In this document: positions 1 to 9,219 of the stretch, one piece after another
Layout of the letters: each line of letters opens with the position of its first letter
Position numbering within the stretch: the first letter of the stretch is position 1
Origin: Polynucleobacter sp. MWH-UH2A
GTDB taxonomy: Bacteria > Pseudomonadota > Gammaproteobacteria > Burkholderiales > Burkholderiaceae
Assembly (NCBI RefSeq): GCF_018687195.1
Contig: NZ_CP061321.1
Span: forward strand, 1,957,094 to 2,021,093
DNA: 64,000 nucleotides
Reading direction: 5' to 3'
Made by a program: the position numbers and the translations under genes
The notes under the pieces: model-generated
The model's database searches: none
What the model saw: only the letters and a program-made list of their open reading frames with translations
Told to the model about the DNA's origin: nothing

Positions 1-612
1 TCGCAACAATTGGCTGCTATTTGTTATTGGCATGATGCCAGCAATGATTGGCTGCGTAACGCCTAAATCATAGGCTTCATCAACAAATCGAAAGTAAGCA
101 TCGCTGTTATAAAAATACTGAGTAACAGCAGAGTTTGCACCCGCTTTCATTTTTTGCACAAAGAAATCGATATCACTTGCGGGAGATTTAGCCTGTGGGT
201 GCGTTTCTGGATAAGCAGCGACGTCAATATGAAACCAATCGCCAGTCTCAGAGCGAATGAACTCTACCAATTCATTGGCGTGATGAAATTCACCATACTG
301 CCCCATGCCTGATGGCAGATCGCCACGCAGCGCCACGATACGCCTTACTCCGAGAGCCTGATATTGCTTGAGCATTTCGCGCACGCTTTCGCGTGAGCTA
401 CCTACACAAGATAAATGCGGGGCAACCGCCGCAGCAGCAGCATGGATATCGCTAACTACTTTTAATGTGCCTGACTGAGTAGAGCCACCAGCCCCAAAAG
501 TCACGGAATAAAACGAGGGCTTCAGTGTTTCGCTGAAACGCTCGCGCACTAAGTGCAGCTTACTCTCACCTTCTGGTGTTTTTGGAGGGAAGAATTCGAC
601 GCTTAATTCCAT
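1..612 (-). CDS. metF: methylenetetrahydrofolate reductase MetF (partial, N-terminal part)
   Basis: The gene runs off the left edge; about 204 N-terminal residues are visible. It reduces 5,10-methylene-THF to 5-methyl-THF, the methyl donor for methionine synthesis, using a flavin cofactor. The start MELSVEFFPPKT and the motifs SVTFGAGGS, ALRGDLP and AAYPETHPQA are typical of MetF (Glu near residue 6, and the flavin/folate-binding strands of the TIM barrel). The ATG at 612 lies 28 bp after the ahcY stop, so it is probably the last gene of a metK-ahcY-metF methyl-cycle cluster. The family is certain; the C-terminus is not visible. Confidence 0.95.
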   Translation of the reverse strand, partial: MELSVEFFPPKTPEGESKLHLVRERFSETLKPSFYSVTFGAGGSTQSGTLKVVSDIHAAAAAVAPHLSCVGSSRESVREMLKQYQALGVRRIVALRGDLPSGMGQYGEFHHANELVEFIRSETGDWFHIDVAAYPETHPQAKSPASDIDFFVQKMKAGANSAVTQYFYNSDAYFRFVDEAYDLGVTQPIIAGIMPITNSSQLLR

Positions 613-640
613 GATTGGGGCCTAGGTCTTTAACAGCGGA

Positions 641-2092
641 TTAATAACGGTAGTGGTCAGCCTTATATGGGCCTTCCTTAGTGACGCCAATATAAGCTGC
701 TTGCTGATCAGTTAATTCAGTCAGCTGCGCATTCAATTTCTTCAACTGTAAACGCGCTACTTTCTCATCCAAATGCTTCGGCAAGGTGTATACGCCAATT
801 GGATACTTGTTAGTACCAACTGCATTCCACAACTCGATCTGAGCGATCACTTGGTTTGCAAATGAAGAGCTCATTACATAGGAAGGGTGACCAGTACCGC
901 AACCTAGATTTACCAGGCGGCCTTTAGCCAAGATGATTAAACGCTTCTCCGGCATACCATTGGCTGCAGGGAAAATCACGTGATCTACCTGTGGCTTAAT
1001 TTCTTCCCACTTGTATTTTTCAATACCAGCAACATCGATCTCGTTATCAAAGTGACCGATGTTGCAAACAATCGCCTGATCCTTCATCTTCACCATATGG
1101 TCATGCGTAATCACATGGTAATTACCTGTTGCTGAAACAAAAATATCGGCCTTGTCTGCAGCGTAATCCATAGTTACAACACGATAACCTTCCATTGCTG
1201 CTTGGAGTGCACAAATTGGATCTACTTCAGTTACCCATACCTGAGCAGACAATGCGCGCAATGCTTGCGCAGAACCCTTGCCCACATCGCCGTAACCACA
1301 AACAACAGCAACCTTGCCAGCAACCATCACATCGGTAGCGCGCTTGATCGCATCAACCAAAGACTCACGGCAACCATAAAGATTGTCGAACTTGCTCTTG
1401 GTTACAGAGTCATTCACGTTGATTGCTGGGAATTTCAAATCACCTTTGGCAAACATTTGATACAAGCGATGAACGCCAGTAGTGGTTTCCTCAGTAACGC
1501 CTTTTACTTTGTCTAAACGAGTAGAGTACCAAGTTGGGTCTTGAGCCAATTTTTTCTTGATGGCAGCGAACAGAATGGTTTCTTCTTCACTGGTTGGATG
1601 GTTTAAACATGCCTGGTCTTTTTCAGCACGTGCGCCAAGATGCAATAGCAAAGTAGCATCGCCGCCGTCATCCAAAATCATATTGGTATAGCCGCCATCA
1701 GCCCATTCAAAAATACGGTGGGTGAAATCCCAGTACTGTTCAAGTGTTTCACCTTTGATAGCAAATACTGGTGTGCCGTTTGCAGCAATCGCTGCGGCAG
1801 CATGATCTTGTGTTGAAAAAATATTGCATGAGGCCCATTGCACTTCCGCACCAAGCGCTTCAAGAGTCTCAATCAAGACTGCAGTTTGAATAGTCATGTG
1901 TAAAGAGCCAGTAATGCGTGCGCCACGCAATGGCTGTTGAGCAGCAAACTCATCGCGAATAGCGATCAAGCCAGGCATCTCAGTTTCAGCAATCGCAATT
2001 TCTTTGCGGCCAAAGTCAGCCAAAGAAATATCAGCAATTGCGCAACGAGTTGCAACAAAGTCTTTTAAATTGAAATCGGAAACGGTATTCAT
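641..2092 (-). CDS. ahcY: adenosylhomocysteinase (S-adenosylhomocysteine hydrolase)
   Basis: NAD-dependent cytosolic enzyme that splits S-adenosylhomocysteine into adenosine and homocysteine, removing the product inhibitor of SAM-dependent methyltransferases. The 483 residues match the long bacterial form. Visible are the substrate-domain motif [10 protein letters not shown] (around residue 62), the NAD-binding GYGDVGKG (around 265), and the conserved C-terminus ending KADHYRY, which reaches into the neighbouring subunit. The ATG at 2092 has a GGAG ribosome site 6 nt upstream. That site sits inside a 7-bp hairpin, and an SAH riboswitch lies further up, so expression should follow SAH level. 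Downstream of metK and upstream of metF. Confidence 0.98.
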   Translation of the reverse strand: MNTVSDFNLKDFVATRCAIADISLADFGRKEIAIAETEMPGLIAIRDEFAAQQPLRGARITGSLHMTIQTAVLIETLEALGAEVQWASCNIFSTQDHAAAAIAANGTPVFAIKGETLEQYWDFTHRIFEWADGGYTNMILDDGGDATLLLHLGARAEKDQACLNHPTSEEETILFAAIKKKLAQDPTWYSTRLDKVKGVTEETTTGVHRLYQMFAKGDLKFPAINVNDSVTKSKFDNLYGCRESLVDAIKRATDVMVAGKVAVVCGYGDVGKGSAQALRALSAQVWVTEVDPICALQAAMEGYRVVTMDYAADKADIFVSATGNYHVITHDHMVKMKDQAIVCNIGHFDNEIDVAGIEKYKWEEIKPQVDHVIFPAANGMPEKRLIILAKGRLVNLGCGTGHPSYVMSSSFANQVIAQIELWNAVGTNKYPIGVYTLPKHLDEKVARLQLKKLNAQLTELTDQQAAYIGVTKEGPYKADHYRY

Positions 2093-2098
2093 GTAATG

Positions 2099-2127
2099 CT
2101 CCAGCTAAATACGATCCAATGCTGGAG
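2099..2127 (-). promoter_or_regulatory. hairpin covering the ahcY Shine-Dalgarno sequence
   Basis: On the minus strand CTCCAGC (2127-2121) and GCTGGAG (2105-2099) form a perfect 7-bp stem with a 15-nt loop. The 3' arm contains the entire GGAG ribosome-binding site of ahcY. Such a stem can hide the site from ribosomes, a common expression platform for translational riboswitches. A link to the upstream aptamer is inferred, not shown. Confidence 0.6.
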
Positions 2128-2160
2128 TACAAACTCGCTAGCCGTTGAATCATGGGTTAG

Positions 2161-2252
2161 CGAGCGCAGTTGCAATTAGTAAATCTGCTTAGATTTACCC
2201 CTTCAAGCCTGGGGAGTTGCCAATTGGCAATCCTTGCAACGCTCCTTGAAGG
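2161..2252 (-). ncRNA. SAH riboswitch in the ahcY leader
   Basis: The minus-strand leader carries the conserved core of the SAH aptamer family known upstream of ahcY in betaproteobacteria: AAGGAGCGTTGCAA followed, after a small P2 hairpin, by CCCCAGGCTT closing P1 (CCTTCAAG / CTTGAAGG). A GAGCG segment (plus 2241-2245) pairs with CGCTC (plus 2162-2166), giving the P4 pseudoknot helix. A GTAAATCT/AGATTTAC hairpin lies between, in the place of the optional P3. Binding of SAH is known to raise ahcY expression in this family. Here the 3' strand of P4 overlaps a second stem, CTCGCTA/TAGCGAG (plus 2134-2140 and 2158-2164), so the two are mutually exclusive. Confidence 0.9.
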
Positions 2253-2254
2253 TA

Positions 2255-2280
2255 TGGCGAAATTGTAATCAATTTCGCCA
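2255..2280 (-). promoter_or_regulatory. palindromic operator-like site overlapping a putative ahcY promoter
   Basis: Perfect 10-bp inverted repeat TGGCGAAATT-N6-AATTTCGCCA ending 2 bp before the riboswitch aptamer. Its centre contains TACAAT, a good -10 element for a transcript that would start about where the riboswitch begins; the -35 is less clear. The position over the -10 suggests a repressor operator (inference). An alternative is a terminator for metK read-through, but no T run follows it. Confidence 0.5.
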
Positions 2281-2328
2281 TGGTTTGTCTCAATGCGCCT
2301 CAATACATCTTAAAAACGCTTTTTGAGT

Positions 2329-2348
2329 CCTTAATTCATCAATTAAGG
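2329..2348 (-). terminator. inverted repeat directly after the metK stop
   Basis: CCTTAATT-N4-AATTAAGG is a perfect 8-bp inverted repeat starting 1 nt after the metK stop codon, followed on the minus strand by a second small stem, AAAAAGCGTTTTT. It is A/T-rich and lacks a clean U tract, so it may be a weak terminator or an mRNA 3'-end stabiliser. Confidence 0.4.
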
Positions 2349-2349
2349 C

Positions 2350-3516
2350 TCATAGACCTGCGGCTGCACGTAATGCCGCCGCCTTATCTGTTTGCTCCCA
2401 AGTAAATTCTGGCTCTTCGCGACCAAAGTGGCCATAAGCAGCAGTTTTACGATAGATAGGGCGCAAGAGATTGAGCATCTTCACAATTCCTTTTGGTCGC
2501 AAATCAAAATGCTCGGATACCAGTTGCGCAATCTTCTCATCAGAAATCTTGCCCGTTCCGAATGTGCTCACCATTACTGAAGTTGGTTTTGCAACGCCAA
2601 TTGCATAAGAGATCTGAATTAAGCACTTGCTTGCCAATCCAGCAGCAACCACGTTCTTCGCAACATAACGACCAGCATATGCCGCTGAACGGTCAACCTT
2701 TGATGGGTCCTTGCCAGAGAATGCACCACCTCCGTGAGGAGCAGCGCCACCGTAGGTATCCACAATAATTTTACGGCCAGTTAAACCGCAATCACCTTGG
2801 GGGCCACCGATAACAAATCGTCCTGTTGGATTTACCAAGAAATTAATTGCGCCCTTAATCAAATGCTTGGGCAATACTGGCTTGATAATTTCTTCAACAA
2901 CCGCTTCACGCAATTTTTCTAATGAAATGTCTTCGTCATGCTGAGTAGACAACACCACGGTATCAATCGAATCGGGCTTGCCATCAACATAACGCAAAGT
3001 TACCTGTGACTTTGCATCGGGACGCAACCATGTCAAACGGCCATCGCGACGCAATTGAGACTGACGCTCTACCAAGCGATGTGACAAGTGGATCGGCAAT
3101 GGCATGAGCTCTGCTGTTTCATCACAAGCGTAACCAAACATTAAGCCCTGGTCGCCAGCGCCTTGATCCAAGCCATCGTCATGCGCTTTATCAACGCCTT
3201 GTGCAATATCTGGGCTTTGCTTGTCATAAGCAACTAATACGGCGCAACCTTTGTAATCGATACCATAGGCAGTATTGTCGTAACCAATTTCACGCAAGGT
3301 ATTACGGGCGACTTGAATGTAGTCTACGTTTGCATTGGTAGTAATTTCACCAGCCAATACAACTAAGCCAGTGTTGCATAAAGTTTCTGCCGCAACACGT
3401 GCGGTTGGATCTTGCGCCAAGATGGCATCAAGAATCGAATCTGAAATTTGGTCCGCTACTTTATCGGGGTGGCCTTCAGAAACCGATTCTGAGGTAAAGA
3501 AGTAATCATTTGCCAT
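2350..3516 (-). CDS. metK: S-adenosylmethionine synthetase
   Basis: Makes S-adenosylmethionine from methionine and ATP in the cytosol; the product feeds all methylations, and the SAH formed is cleared by AhcY encoded next. The 388 residues are the normal length. Visible signatures: [14 protein letters not shown] near the N-terminus with the catalytic His, [12 protein letters not shown] in the middle (methionine-binding loop), and [19 protein letters not shown], the P-loop-like motif. ATG at 3516 follows AAAGGA at 8 nt. The 200-bp gap upstream is shared with the divergent lpxL and contains a possible RNA fold. Confidence 0.98.
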   Translation of the reverse strand: MANDYFFTSESVSEGHPDKVADQISDSILDAILAQDPTARVAAETLCNTGLVVLAGEITTNANVDYIQVARNTLREIGYDNTAYGIDYKGCAVLVAYDKQSPDIAQGVDKAHDDGLDQGAGDQGLMFGYACDETAELMPLPIHLSHRLVERQSQLRRDGRLTWLRPDAKSQVTLRYVDGKPDSIDTVVLSTQHDEDISLEKLREAVVEEIIKPVLPKHLIKGAINFLVNPTGRFVIGGPQGDCGLTGRKIIVDTYGGAAPHGGGAFSGKDPSKVDRSAAYAGRYVAKNVVAAGLASKCLIQISYAIGVAKPTSVMVSTFGTGKISDEKIAQLVSEHFDLRPKGIVKMLNLLRPIYRKTAAYGHFGREEPEFTWEQTDKAAALRAAAGL

Positions 3517-3550
3517 TGCATATTCCTTTAAAAATTAACACGATCTATCG

Positions 3551-3621
3551 GACAACTCGACGTGCCTGGAACTACAACGGCGACGCTTTAGCAGAATTTT
3601 TGAATCGCCCTGCAAGTTGTC
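3551..3621 (-). other. possible structured 5' leader of metK
   Basis: On the minus strand GACAACT and AGTTGTC (plus 3615-3621 and 3551-3557) form a 7-bp closing stem around 57 nt, inside which GGCGA can pair with TCGCC, and the segment TTCTGCTAAAGCG contains a GCTAAAG motif. It does not match the SAM-II, SAM-V or SAM/SAH consensus that I know. It could be a regulatory leader or chance pairing in a divergent promoter region. Confidence 0.25.
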
Positions 3622-3718
3622 TTAACTCAGCGATGATGCCATTCTATCTGAAAAGCGCCATATTCATCAAGGCGCCCTGAAATTTGGTCTTACTGGCAGC
3701 ATTGAATATCATTGGGGG

Positions 3719-4579
3719 GTGCAAAAACTCCTATTAAAGATTGGTCTTAACATTATTGCTGCGCTACCCCTAGCAGTAGTGCAGGTATTGGGAGCTTTTT
3801 TGGGGCTTCTTGCCTATTTAGGATCAAAACAATATCGATCTTTATTTAGGCCCCAATATGAAGCTGTAGTTAAGGCACGCAATTTACCTTTCAAACTTTG
3901 GGAAGCCGTGCGCGCCTCCGGAATGCTTTTTTCAGATAGCTTATGGATTTGGCGAAACCCTCAAAAAGCACTCGAGCTGGTAGAAATTCAGAACTGGGAT
4001 CTAGTAGAGCATGCAATTCAAGCAGGTCACGGCTTAGTCATGTTAACTCCACACCTTGGTGGCTTTGAAATTATTCCTAGAGTGTTGGCGAAACATTTCC
4101 CCGCAACTATTTTGTATCGACCATCACGACAAGAGTGGCTCAATGAAGTAGTAGAGGAAGGGCGCGCATATCCTAATATGCATTTTGTACCCACCAACCT
4201 CAATGGCGTAAGGCAAATGACGAGAGCGCTGACGCGTGGCGAGGCGATTGGCATTCTTCCCGATCAAGTACCTAGCGGCGGCGAAGGTGTATGGGTGCCT
4301 TTCTTTGGAAAACCGGCCTATACAACACCATTACCTGCCCGCCTGGCTAATCGCAACCATACACCTGTGGTGATGTTTACTGCAAAACGCAAAGCCATTG
4401 GAAGAGGTTGGTTAATGCAAGCAACGCGTTTAGCGCCTTTTAATGAAGATGCCACGATCGCAGCAGCTGAACTGAACACCGCCATCGAGAATGCTGTCTT
4501 GATTGCTCCCGAACAATTTATTTGGTCATATAACCGCTACAAACATCCAATAGGCGCAGAATTACCGCCGAGCACATAA
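3719..4579 (+). CDS. LpxL/HtrB-family lysophospholipid/lipid A acyltransferase (copy 1)
   Basis: Inner-membrane acyltransferase of the LpxL/LpxM family, which adds secondary acyl chains to the Kdo-lipid A precursor on the cytoplasmic side. It has 286 residues, with one N-terminal membrane segment (about residues 8-35), the HX4E catalytic motif HLGGFE, and a later ILPDQVPSGGEGVWVPFFG block that is typical of the family. The GTG start is the only reasonable one and has a weak G-rich site in front. It is 20 bp upstream of a second family member, so the two are likely co-transcribed and may add different acyl chains (inference). Confidence 0.85.
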   Translation: MQKLLLKIGLNIIAALPLAVVQVLGAFLGLLAYLGSKQYRSLFRPQYEAVVKARNLPFKLWEAVRASGMLFSDSLWIWRNPQKALELVEIQNWDLVEHAIQAGHGLVMLTPHLGGFEIIPRVLAKHFPATILYRPSRQEWLNEVVEEGRAYPNMHFVPTNLNGVRQMTRALTRGEAIGILPDQVPSGGEGVWVPFFGKPAYTTPLPARLANRNHTPVVMFTAKRKAIGRGWLMQATRLAPFNEDATIAAAELNTAIENAVLIAPEQFIWSYNRYKHPIGAELPPST

Positions 4580-4599
4580 AGCACATTATTATTTTTGGT

Positions 4600-5499
4600 A
4601 TGAATTGGCTTTCAAACCTTTTTAATTTTTTAGCGCTCAGCCTATTGCGCTTATTTGCCTTTCTTCCATACAGCGTCACCATCTACGTCGGGTATGGTCT
4701 TGGTTGGCTTGCTGCCCACATTCCTAATAGTCGCTCTAAAGTAGTCAAAACCAATTTACGCCTGTGTTTTCCTAATCTCAATGAAAAAGAAATTGATGCA
4801 CTCGCGCTAGAGCACTGGAAATTATTCGGTCGTAGCGTTTTAGAAAGAAGTCGAATTTGGCTTGGAAGCGGAAAACAAATCACCGATATTGTGACGATTG
4901 AATCTGCCATCACGCTGGGCGACCGCAAGCCACGACTCCTCATCAATCCACACTTTGTTGGCCTTGAAGGTGGCTTCATGGCGCTATCTGTAATGGCAAG
5001 TCAGCGTGACTGGCCTAAAGGGGCCGGGCTGTATCAAAAAATGAAGAACCCCTTCTTTAATCAAAAAATGATTGAATGGAGAAATCGATTTGGTGGCAAA
5101 TCGATCGAGAGACAGAGCCGCTTACGCGACCTGATCCGAGAAATCCAAACGGGAAACTTTATTTTCATAGCGCCTGATATCGACTTAGGCCCGCGTGATT
5201 CGGTATTTGTACCCTTCTTTGGAATTCAGGCGAATACTATTACTTCTGTATCACGCTTGGCTAGGTTAAGTGGTGCTGAGGTTTGTTTAATGACCACAAC
5301 ACTAAATAAAGATCGCAAGGGATACACTTGTCATATTAGTGAGCCTCTGCCGAATTTTCCTAGTGATGATGTTGAAAAAGATACCGCTCGCCTCAATCAA
5401 TATATTGAGGAGCTTGTTCGAGAAAGGCCGGCAGAGTACTATTGGGTTCATAAACGCTTTAAGCATCGCCCTCCTGGCGAACCAAGCCTTTACGATTAA
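4600..5499 (+). CDS. LpxL/HtrB-family acyltransferase (copy 2)
   Basis: Second lipid A-type acyltransferase (299 residues). An N-terminal hydrophobic segment (about 5-35) is followed by the HX4E motif HFVGLE in a NPHFVGLEGG context, and later APDIDLGPRDSVFVPFFG. It is closer to the third paralogue at 27793 than to copy 1: both share NPFFNQKMIEWRNRFGG-like, RLARLSGAEVCLMTTTLN-like and EYYWVHKRFK segments. It sits between copy 1 and dapF (9-bp gap to dapF), an arrangement compatible with one transcript. Acyl specificity cannot be told from sequence. Confidence 0.85.
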   Translation: MNWLSNLFNFLALSLLRLFAFLPYSVTIYVGYGLGWLAAHIPNSRSKVVKTNLRLCFPNLNEKEIDALALEHWKLFGRSVLERSRIWLGSGKQITDIVTIESAITLGDRKPRLLINPHFVGLEGGFMALSVMASQRDWPKGAGLYQKMKNPFFNQKMIEWRNRFGGKSIERQSRLRDLIREIQTGNFIFIAPDIDLGPRDSVFVPFFGIQANTITSVSRLARLSGAEVCLMTTTLNKDRKGYTCHISEPLPNFPSDDVEKDTARLNQYIEELVRERPAEYYWVHKRFKHRPPGEPSLYD

Positions 5500-5508
5500 T
5501 GGATTATT

Positions 5509-6411
5509 TTGAGCACTACTCTTAGCCAGCCTAGACGCAAATTACGCTTCACCAAAATGCATGGTGCTGGCAATGACTTCATCGTGCTCAATGGCATCGA
5601 TCAAGACTTAAGCAATATCACTCGCGAGCAATGGCAAGCCTTGGCGCATCGTCAATTTGGTATTGGCGCAGATCAAATTCTTTTGGTTGAAAAGCCTACT
5701 CAGAATGATGCTGACTTTCGTTATCGCATTTTTAATGCGGATGGCGGAGAAGTAGAACAATGCGGCAATGGATCGCGTTGCTTTGTACGTTTTGTACTTG
5801 ATCAAGGCTTGTCCAATAAAAATCCTCTACGTGTTGAAGTAGCGCATACCGTCCTTACACTCAAATCCCATCCCGATGGGCAGGTTGAGGTAAATATGGG
5901 CGCCCCTATTTTTGAACACAGTCAAATTCCATTCAATGCCAATGGCTTGGCAAGCCTGCAAGAGTTTCATGAAACACTCTATGCACTGCCACTGAATCAT
6001 CCTGCGACACACGATACTTTGGTGGGTGTTCTCTCCATGGGCAACCCTCATGCTGTGCAAGTGGTTGGTGATGTTGCAAGCGCCCCCGTTTTAGAGGAAG
6101 GCCCTGAAATCGAAAAGCATGCCGCCTTTCCAAAAAGAGTGAATGCTGGCTATATGCAAATCATGAGTCGCAATGAGATAGCGTTGCGAGTTTATGAACG
6201 TGGCGCTGGAGAAACCCTAGCTTGTGGAACTGGCGCCTGTGCGGCCGTCGTCTCAGGCATTCGAAGAGGTCTACTAGACTCACCTGTAAAAGTTCATACC
6301 CGTGGGGGCGATCTCCAAATTGCCTGGGGTGGAATTGCGAACAACGAAATTCAGCCTGTCATCATGACGGGCCCAGCTGTTACTGTTTTCGTAGGTGAAA
6401 CAGAAATCTAA
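5509..6411 (+). CDS. dapF: diaminopimelate epimerase
   Basis: Cofactor-independent racemase that converts LL- to meso-diaminopimelate, the precursor of lysine and of peptidoglycan cross-links. The two catalytic cysteines are in place: Cys85 in EQCGNGSRC and Cys239 in [18 protein letters not shown] near the start is the family signature. The TTG start at 5509 has GGA 5 nt upstream and adds a 15-residue N-terminal extension (to KMHGAGNDF) compared with shorter homologues; no ATG precedes the signature in frame. The gene converges on pyrE with an 11-bp gap, and a hairpin spans both stop codons. Confidence 0.96.
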   Translation: MSTTLSQPRRKLRFTKMHGAGNDFIVLNGIDQDLSNITREQWQALAHRQFGIGADQILLVEKPTQNDADFRYRIFNADGGEVEQCGNGSRCFVRFVLDQGLSNKNPLRVEVAHTVLTLKSHPDGQVEVNMGAPIFEHSQIPFNANGLASLQEFHETLYALPLNHPATHDTLVGVLSMGNPHAVQVVGDVASAPVLEEGPEIEKHAAFPKRVNAGYMQIMSRNEIALRVYERGAGETLACGTGACAAVVSGIRRGLLDSPVKVHTRGGDLQIAWGGIANNEIQPVIMTGPAVTVFVGETEI

Positions 6412-6429
6412 GAACTTATTTCTTAGATT
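6405..6429. terminator. bidirectional hairpin across the dapF and pyrE stop codons
   Basis: AATCTAAGAA-N5-TTCTTAGATT is a perfect 10-bp inverted repeat. Its left arm contains the dapF TAA and its right arm the pyrE TAA, and a short T run follows on the plus strand. One element seems to end both convergent genes while forming part of their coding ends. Confidence 0.6.
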
Positions 6430-7091
6430 CCGTATTTTTCTCGATACGCTTTTACTGCCGGCAAGCAAGCAGTTAATTGGGCATCACTAGATGCAGTCAA
6501 GAAAGACATCAAACCAGTCAAGTTCGCAATCGAAATGACTGGCAAACCAAACTCTTGTTCAACAGCCTGAACTGCAGACTTGTCACCAATGTCTGTTGCA
6601 TTACCGGATCGCTCCATCCGATCCAATGCAATTAATACAGCCACCGGCTCCGCACCTGCTTTGCGAATGAGGTCTACAGACTCTCTAACTGAAGTGCCTG
6701 CTGAAATCACATCATCAACAATGATGACCTTGCCTTTAACTGGAGCCCCAACCAACACGCCACCTTCACCATGATCCTTGGCTTCCTTGCGGTTATAGGC
6801 ATAAGGGACATTAATGCCGTCATTCGCTAAGGCGATGGCAGTTGCGGCAGCAAGGGTAATACCCTTATAAGCAGGCCCATACAGCATGTCGAATGGGATT
6901 TTCGATTCCACTAGCGCCTTGGCATAGTAATGCCCAAGCGCGCCTAAGCGAGCGCCATCATTAAACTCGCCCGCATTAAAGAAATATGGAGAGAGCCTGC
7001 CCGCTTTGGTTTTAAACTCCCCAAAGGACAAAACCTTTGCCTCCAAGGCAAAACGAATGAAGTTATCTTGATTTGAATTATTTGAGCTCAT
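6423..7091 (-). CDS. pyrE: orotate phosphoribosyltransferase
   Basis: Transfers orotate to PRPP to form OMP in pyrimidine synthesis. The 222 residues match the proteobacterial dimeric form. The PRPP-binding motif [13 protein letters not shown] lies near residues 121-133, [18 protein letters not shown] near the N-terminus contacts the phosphates, and [11 protein letters not shown] is the conserved strand before the flexible loop. ATG at 7091 is only 8 bp from the divergent xthA ATG, so its promoter must lie inside xthA coding sequence. Confidence 0.97.
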   Translation of the reverse strand: MSSNNSNQDNFIRFALEAKVLSFGEFKTKAGRLSPYFFNAGEFNDGARLGALGHYYAKALVESKIPFDMLYGPAYKGITLAAATAIALANDGINVPYAYNRKEAKDHGEGGVLVGAPVKGKVIIVDDVISAGTSVRESVDLIRKAGAEPVAVLIALDRMERSGNATDIGDKSAVQAVEQEFGLPVISIANLTGLMSFLTASSDAQLTACLPAVKAYREKYGI

Positions 7092-7099
7092 AGACCTAC

Positions 7100-7882
7100 A
7101 TGTTACGCATCATTTCCGCGAACCTCAACGGTATCCGTTCTGCAGTTAAAAAAGGCTTTCTATCTTGGGCCGTCAAACAAAAGGCAGACTTTATCTGCAT
7201 GCAGGAGCTTAAAGCTCAGCGCGATGATTTGGAAGATGCCATTCTGAACCCTGATGGACTGCATGGATTCTTCCATCATGCCGAGAAAAAGGGTTACAGC
7301 GGGTGTGGCATCTATACGCACCACCAACCAGATGATGTGCTTTATGGTTACGGCAATGCAGAATTTGATGCAGAGGGGCGTTATGTTGAAGCGCGCTTCA
7401 AAAATCTTTCGGTGATCTCGGTGTATATGCCCTCGGGTTCAAGCTCGCCTGAGCGACAAGAGGCGAAATATCGCTATCTCGATAGTTTTATGCCACATCT
7501 CATCAAGCTCAAAAAATCTGGTCGTGAAATTGTTCTTTGTGGTGACGTCAATATTGCCCATCATGAAATTGATTTAAAAAACTGGAAAGGCAATCTTAAG
7601 AACTCCGGCTTCCTCCCTGAAGAGCGTGCTTGGTTAACCAAACTGTTTGATCAAGTTGGCTATGTTGATGTTTACCGAAAACTAGAGCCACAAGCTGGTG
7701 AATCTTGCTACACCTGGTGGAGCAATCGTGGACAGGCTTATGCAAAAAATGTGGGGTGGCGTATTGACTATCAAATCAGCACCCCCGAAATTGCCGCATC
7801 AGCAAAAAAAACTGCGGTATACAAGGATGAACGCTTTTCTGATCATGCGCCACTAACCGTAGATTACGACTGGAAACTTTAA
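7100..7882 (+). CDS. xthA: exodeoxyribonuclease III (AP endonuclease)
   Basis: Base-excision repair nuclease that cleaves DNA at abasic sites and trims 3' ends. With 260 residues it is normal for the exonuclease-endonuclease-phosphatase fold. Catalytic landmarks are visible: the metal-binding Glu in CMQELKAQ (near residue 35), Asp and Asn in CGDVNIAH, and the C-terminal [10 protein letters not shown] with the catalytic Asp-His pair. There is no clear Shine-Dalgarno site, and the upstream region is pyrE coding sequence. It converges on the AmpG-like gene with a 3-bp gap. Confidence 0.96.
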   Translation: MLRIISANLNGIRSAVKKGFLSWAVKQKADFICMQELKAQRDDLEDAILNPDGLHGFFHHAEKKGYSGCGIYTHHQPDDVLYGYGNAEFDAEGRYVEARFKNLSVISVYMPSGSSSPERQEAKYRYLDSFMPHLIKLKKSGREIVLCGDVNIAHHEIDLKNWKGNLKNSGFLPEERAWLTKLFDQVGYVDVYRKLEPQAGESCYTWWSNRGQAYAKNVGWRIDYQISTPEIAASAKKTAVYKDERFSDHAPLTVDYDWKL

Positions 7883-7885
7883 GGA

Positions 7886-9205
7886 CTATTCGCCTTCTTT
7901 TTTAATCTGCACAACTTGAAAGTGCATGGTCACCCAAATTAAGATCAGCACTGGAAGGCCGATGATGGCGGTGCCATAGAAAAAAGCAGGGTACCCAAAG
8001 TGATCAACAAACACCCCAGAAAATCCTGCGAGCCACTTTGGCAACAACAGCATCATTGAGCTAAACAAGGCATATTGCGTTGCCGAGTATCGAACGTTGG
8101 TTAATGATGAAAGGAACGCAATAAAGGCCGAGCTAGCAATTCCTGAGCTTAAGTTATCCGCAGAAATTACCCAAATTAAACCGTGTAAATCATGCCCCTG
8201 ATGGGCAAGCCAAGCAAACAAAAGATTGCTTACCGCTGACAGCACGGCGCCCAAAAACAAAATTCTGAGCACTCCAAATCGTAGCGTCAGAACACCGCCT
8301 ACAAAGGCGCCAACTAGGGTCATCACAACACCGAATACTTTGCTTACTGCAGCAACCTCATCTTTGGTGTAACCCATATCTACATAAAATGGGTTCGCCA
8401 TAATGCCCATGACTACATCGCTAATACGATAAATGGCAATGAGGGACAAAATTAATATGGCATGCCAACGATAGCGGCGAATAAATTCAGCGAAAGGTTC
8501 AATTAAGGTTTGATAAAGCCATGCTTTTGCATTGCGCGCTTTGGCTAATTCATAGCGAACAGGCTCTTTACTAAATAAGGTTGTCAACACGCCAACACCA
8601 ATTGATGCTGCCATACAAAGATAGGCAAACTGCCAGGCATTGGCATCATAACCTTTGCCTGTTTCAGCCCTTGCGGCCAGCCACAATACACCCGCACCTG
8701 CCCAGATGAGAGCCAAACGGTAACCCGTTTGATATGTAGCTGCAAGCGCAGCCTGATGATCACTATTGGCCGATTCAATGCGAAATGCATCCAGAGCAAT
8801 ATCTTGAGTGGCAGAACCAAATGCCACCAATAAGGCACACCAAACCATTGAATTCAGGGCCAGCTTTGGGTCCAAGGCAGACATGCCTACCAAGCCGAGA
8901 ACAATTAATGCTTGCGCCAATATCAACCAGCTTCTTCTGCGACCCAATAAGGTTGTTAAGAATGGAATTTGTACGCGATCTACTAAGGGCGCCCACACCC
9001 ATTTAAATGCGTAGATCAAACCAACCCAAGTTAAGTAACCAATGGTGCTGCGGTCGATCCCTGCTTCACGCAACCAAAAACTCAGCGTTCCTAGAATCAA
9101 CAAAAGGGGTAAGCCGGCCGAAAAGCCAAGAAATAACATTCTTAAGCAAGGCCATTCGAGATAAACCCGAAAGTCTTTTAACCAAGATTGAATGGCGGAC
9201 AGCAA
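7886..9205 (-). CDS. AmpG-like major facilitator permease
   Basis: Twelve-segment MFS membrane protein (439 residues) of the AmpG family, which imports cell-wall muropeptides into the cytoplasm for recycling. Characteristic text includes MLFLGFSAGLPLLLILGTLS, WLREAGIDRSTIGYLTWVGL and FKWVWAPLVDRV in the N-terminal half. The start used is TTG at 9205, 14 bp after the metW stop; the true start may lie some codons downstream. It is placed as the last gene of a slmA-metX-metW run. Substrate assignment rests on family resemblance only. Confidence 0.85.
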   Translation of the reverse strand: MLSAIQSWLKDFRVYLEWPCLRMLFLGFSAGLPLLLILGTLSFWLREAGIDRSTIGYLTWVGLIYAFKWVWAPLVDRVQIPFLTTLLGRRRSWLILAQALIVLGLVGMSALDPKLALNSMVWCALLVAFGSATQDIALDAFRIESANSDHQAALAATYQTGYRLALIWAGAGVLWLAARAETGKGYDANAWQFAYLCMAASIGVGVLTTLFSKEPVRYELAKARNAKAWLYQTLIEPFAEFIRRYRWHAILILSLIAIYRISDVVMGIMANPFYVDMGYTKDEVAAVSKVFGVVMTLVGAFVGGVLTLRFGVLRILFLGAVLSAVSNLLFAWLAHQGHDLHGLIWVISADNLSSGIASSAFIAFLSSLTNVRYSATQYALFSSMMLLLPKWLAGFSGVFVDHFGYPAFFYGTAIIGLPVLILIWVTMHFQVVQIKKEGE

Positions 9206-9219
9206 CTTGACGTTTTATC

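Noticed and set aside
1202..1516. Plus-strand open frame inside ahcY
   Set aside because: Antisense shadow of a conserved enzyme gene, without ribosome site or recognisable domain.
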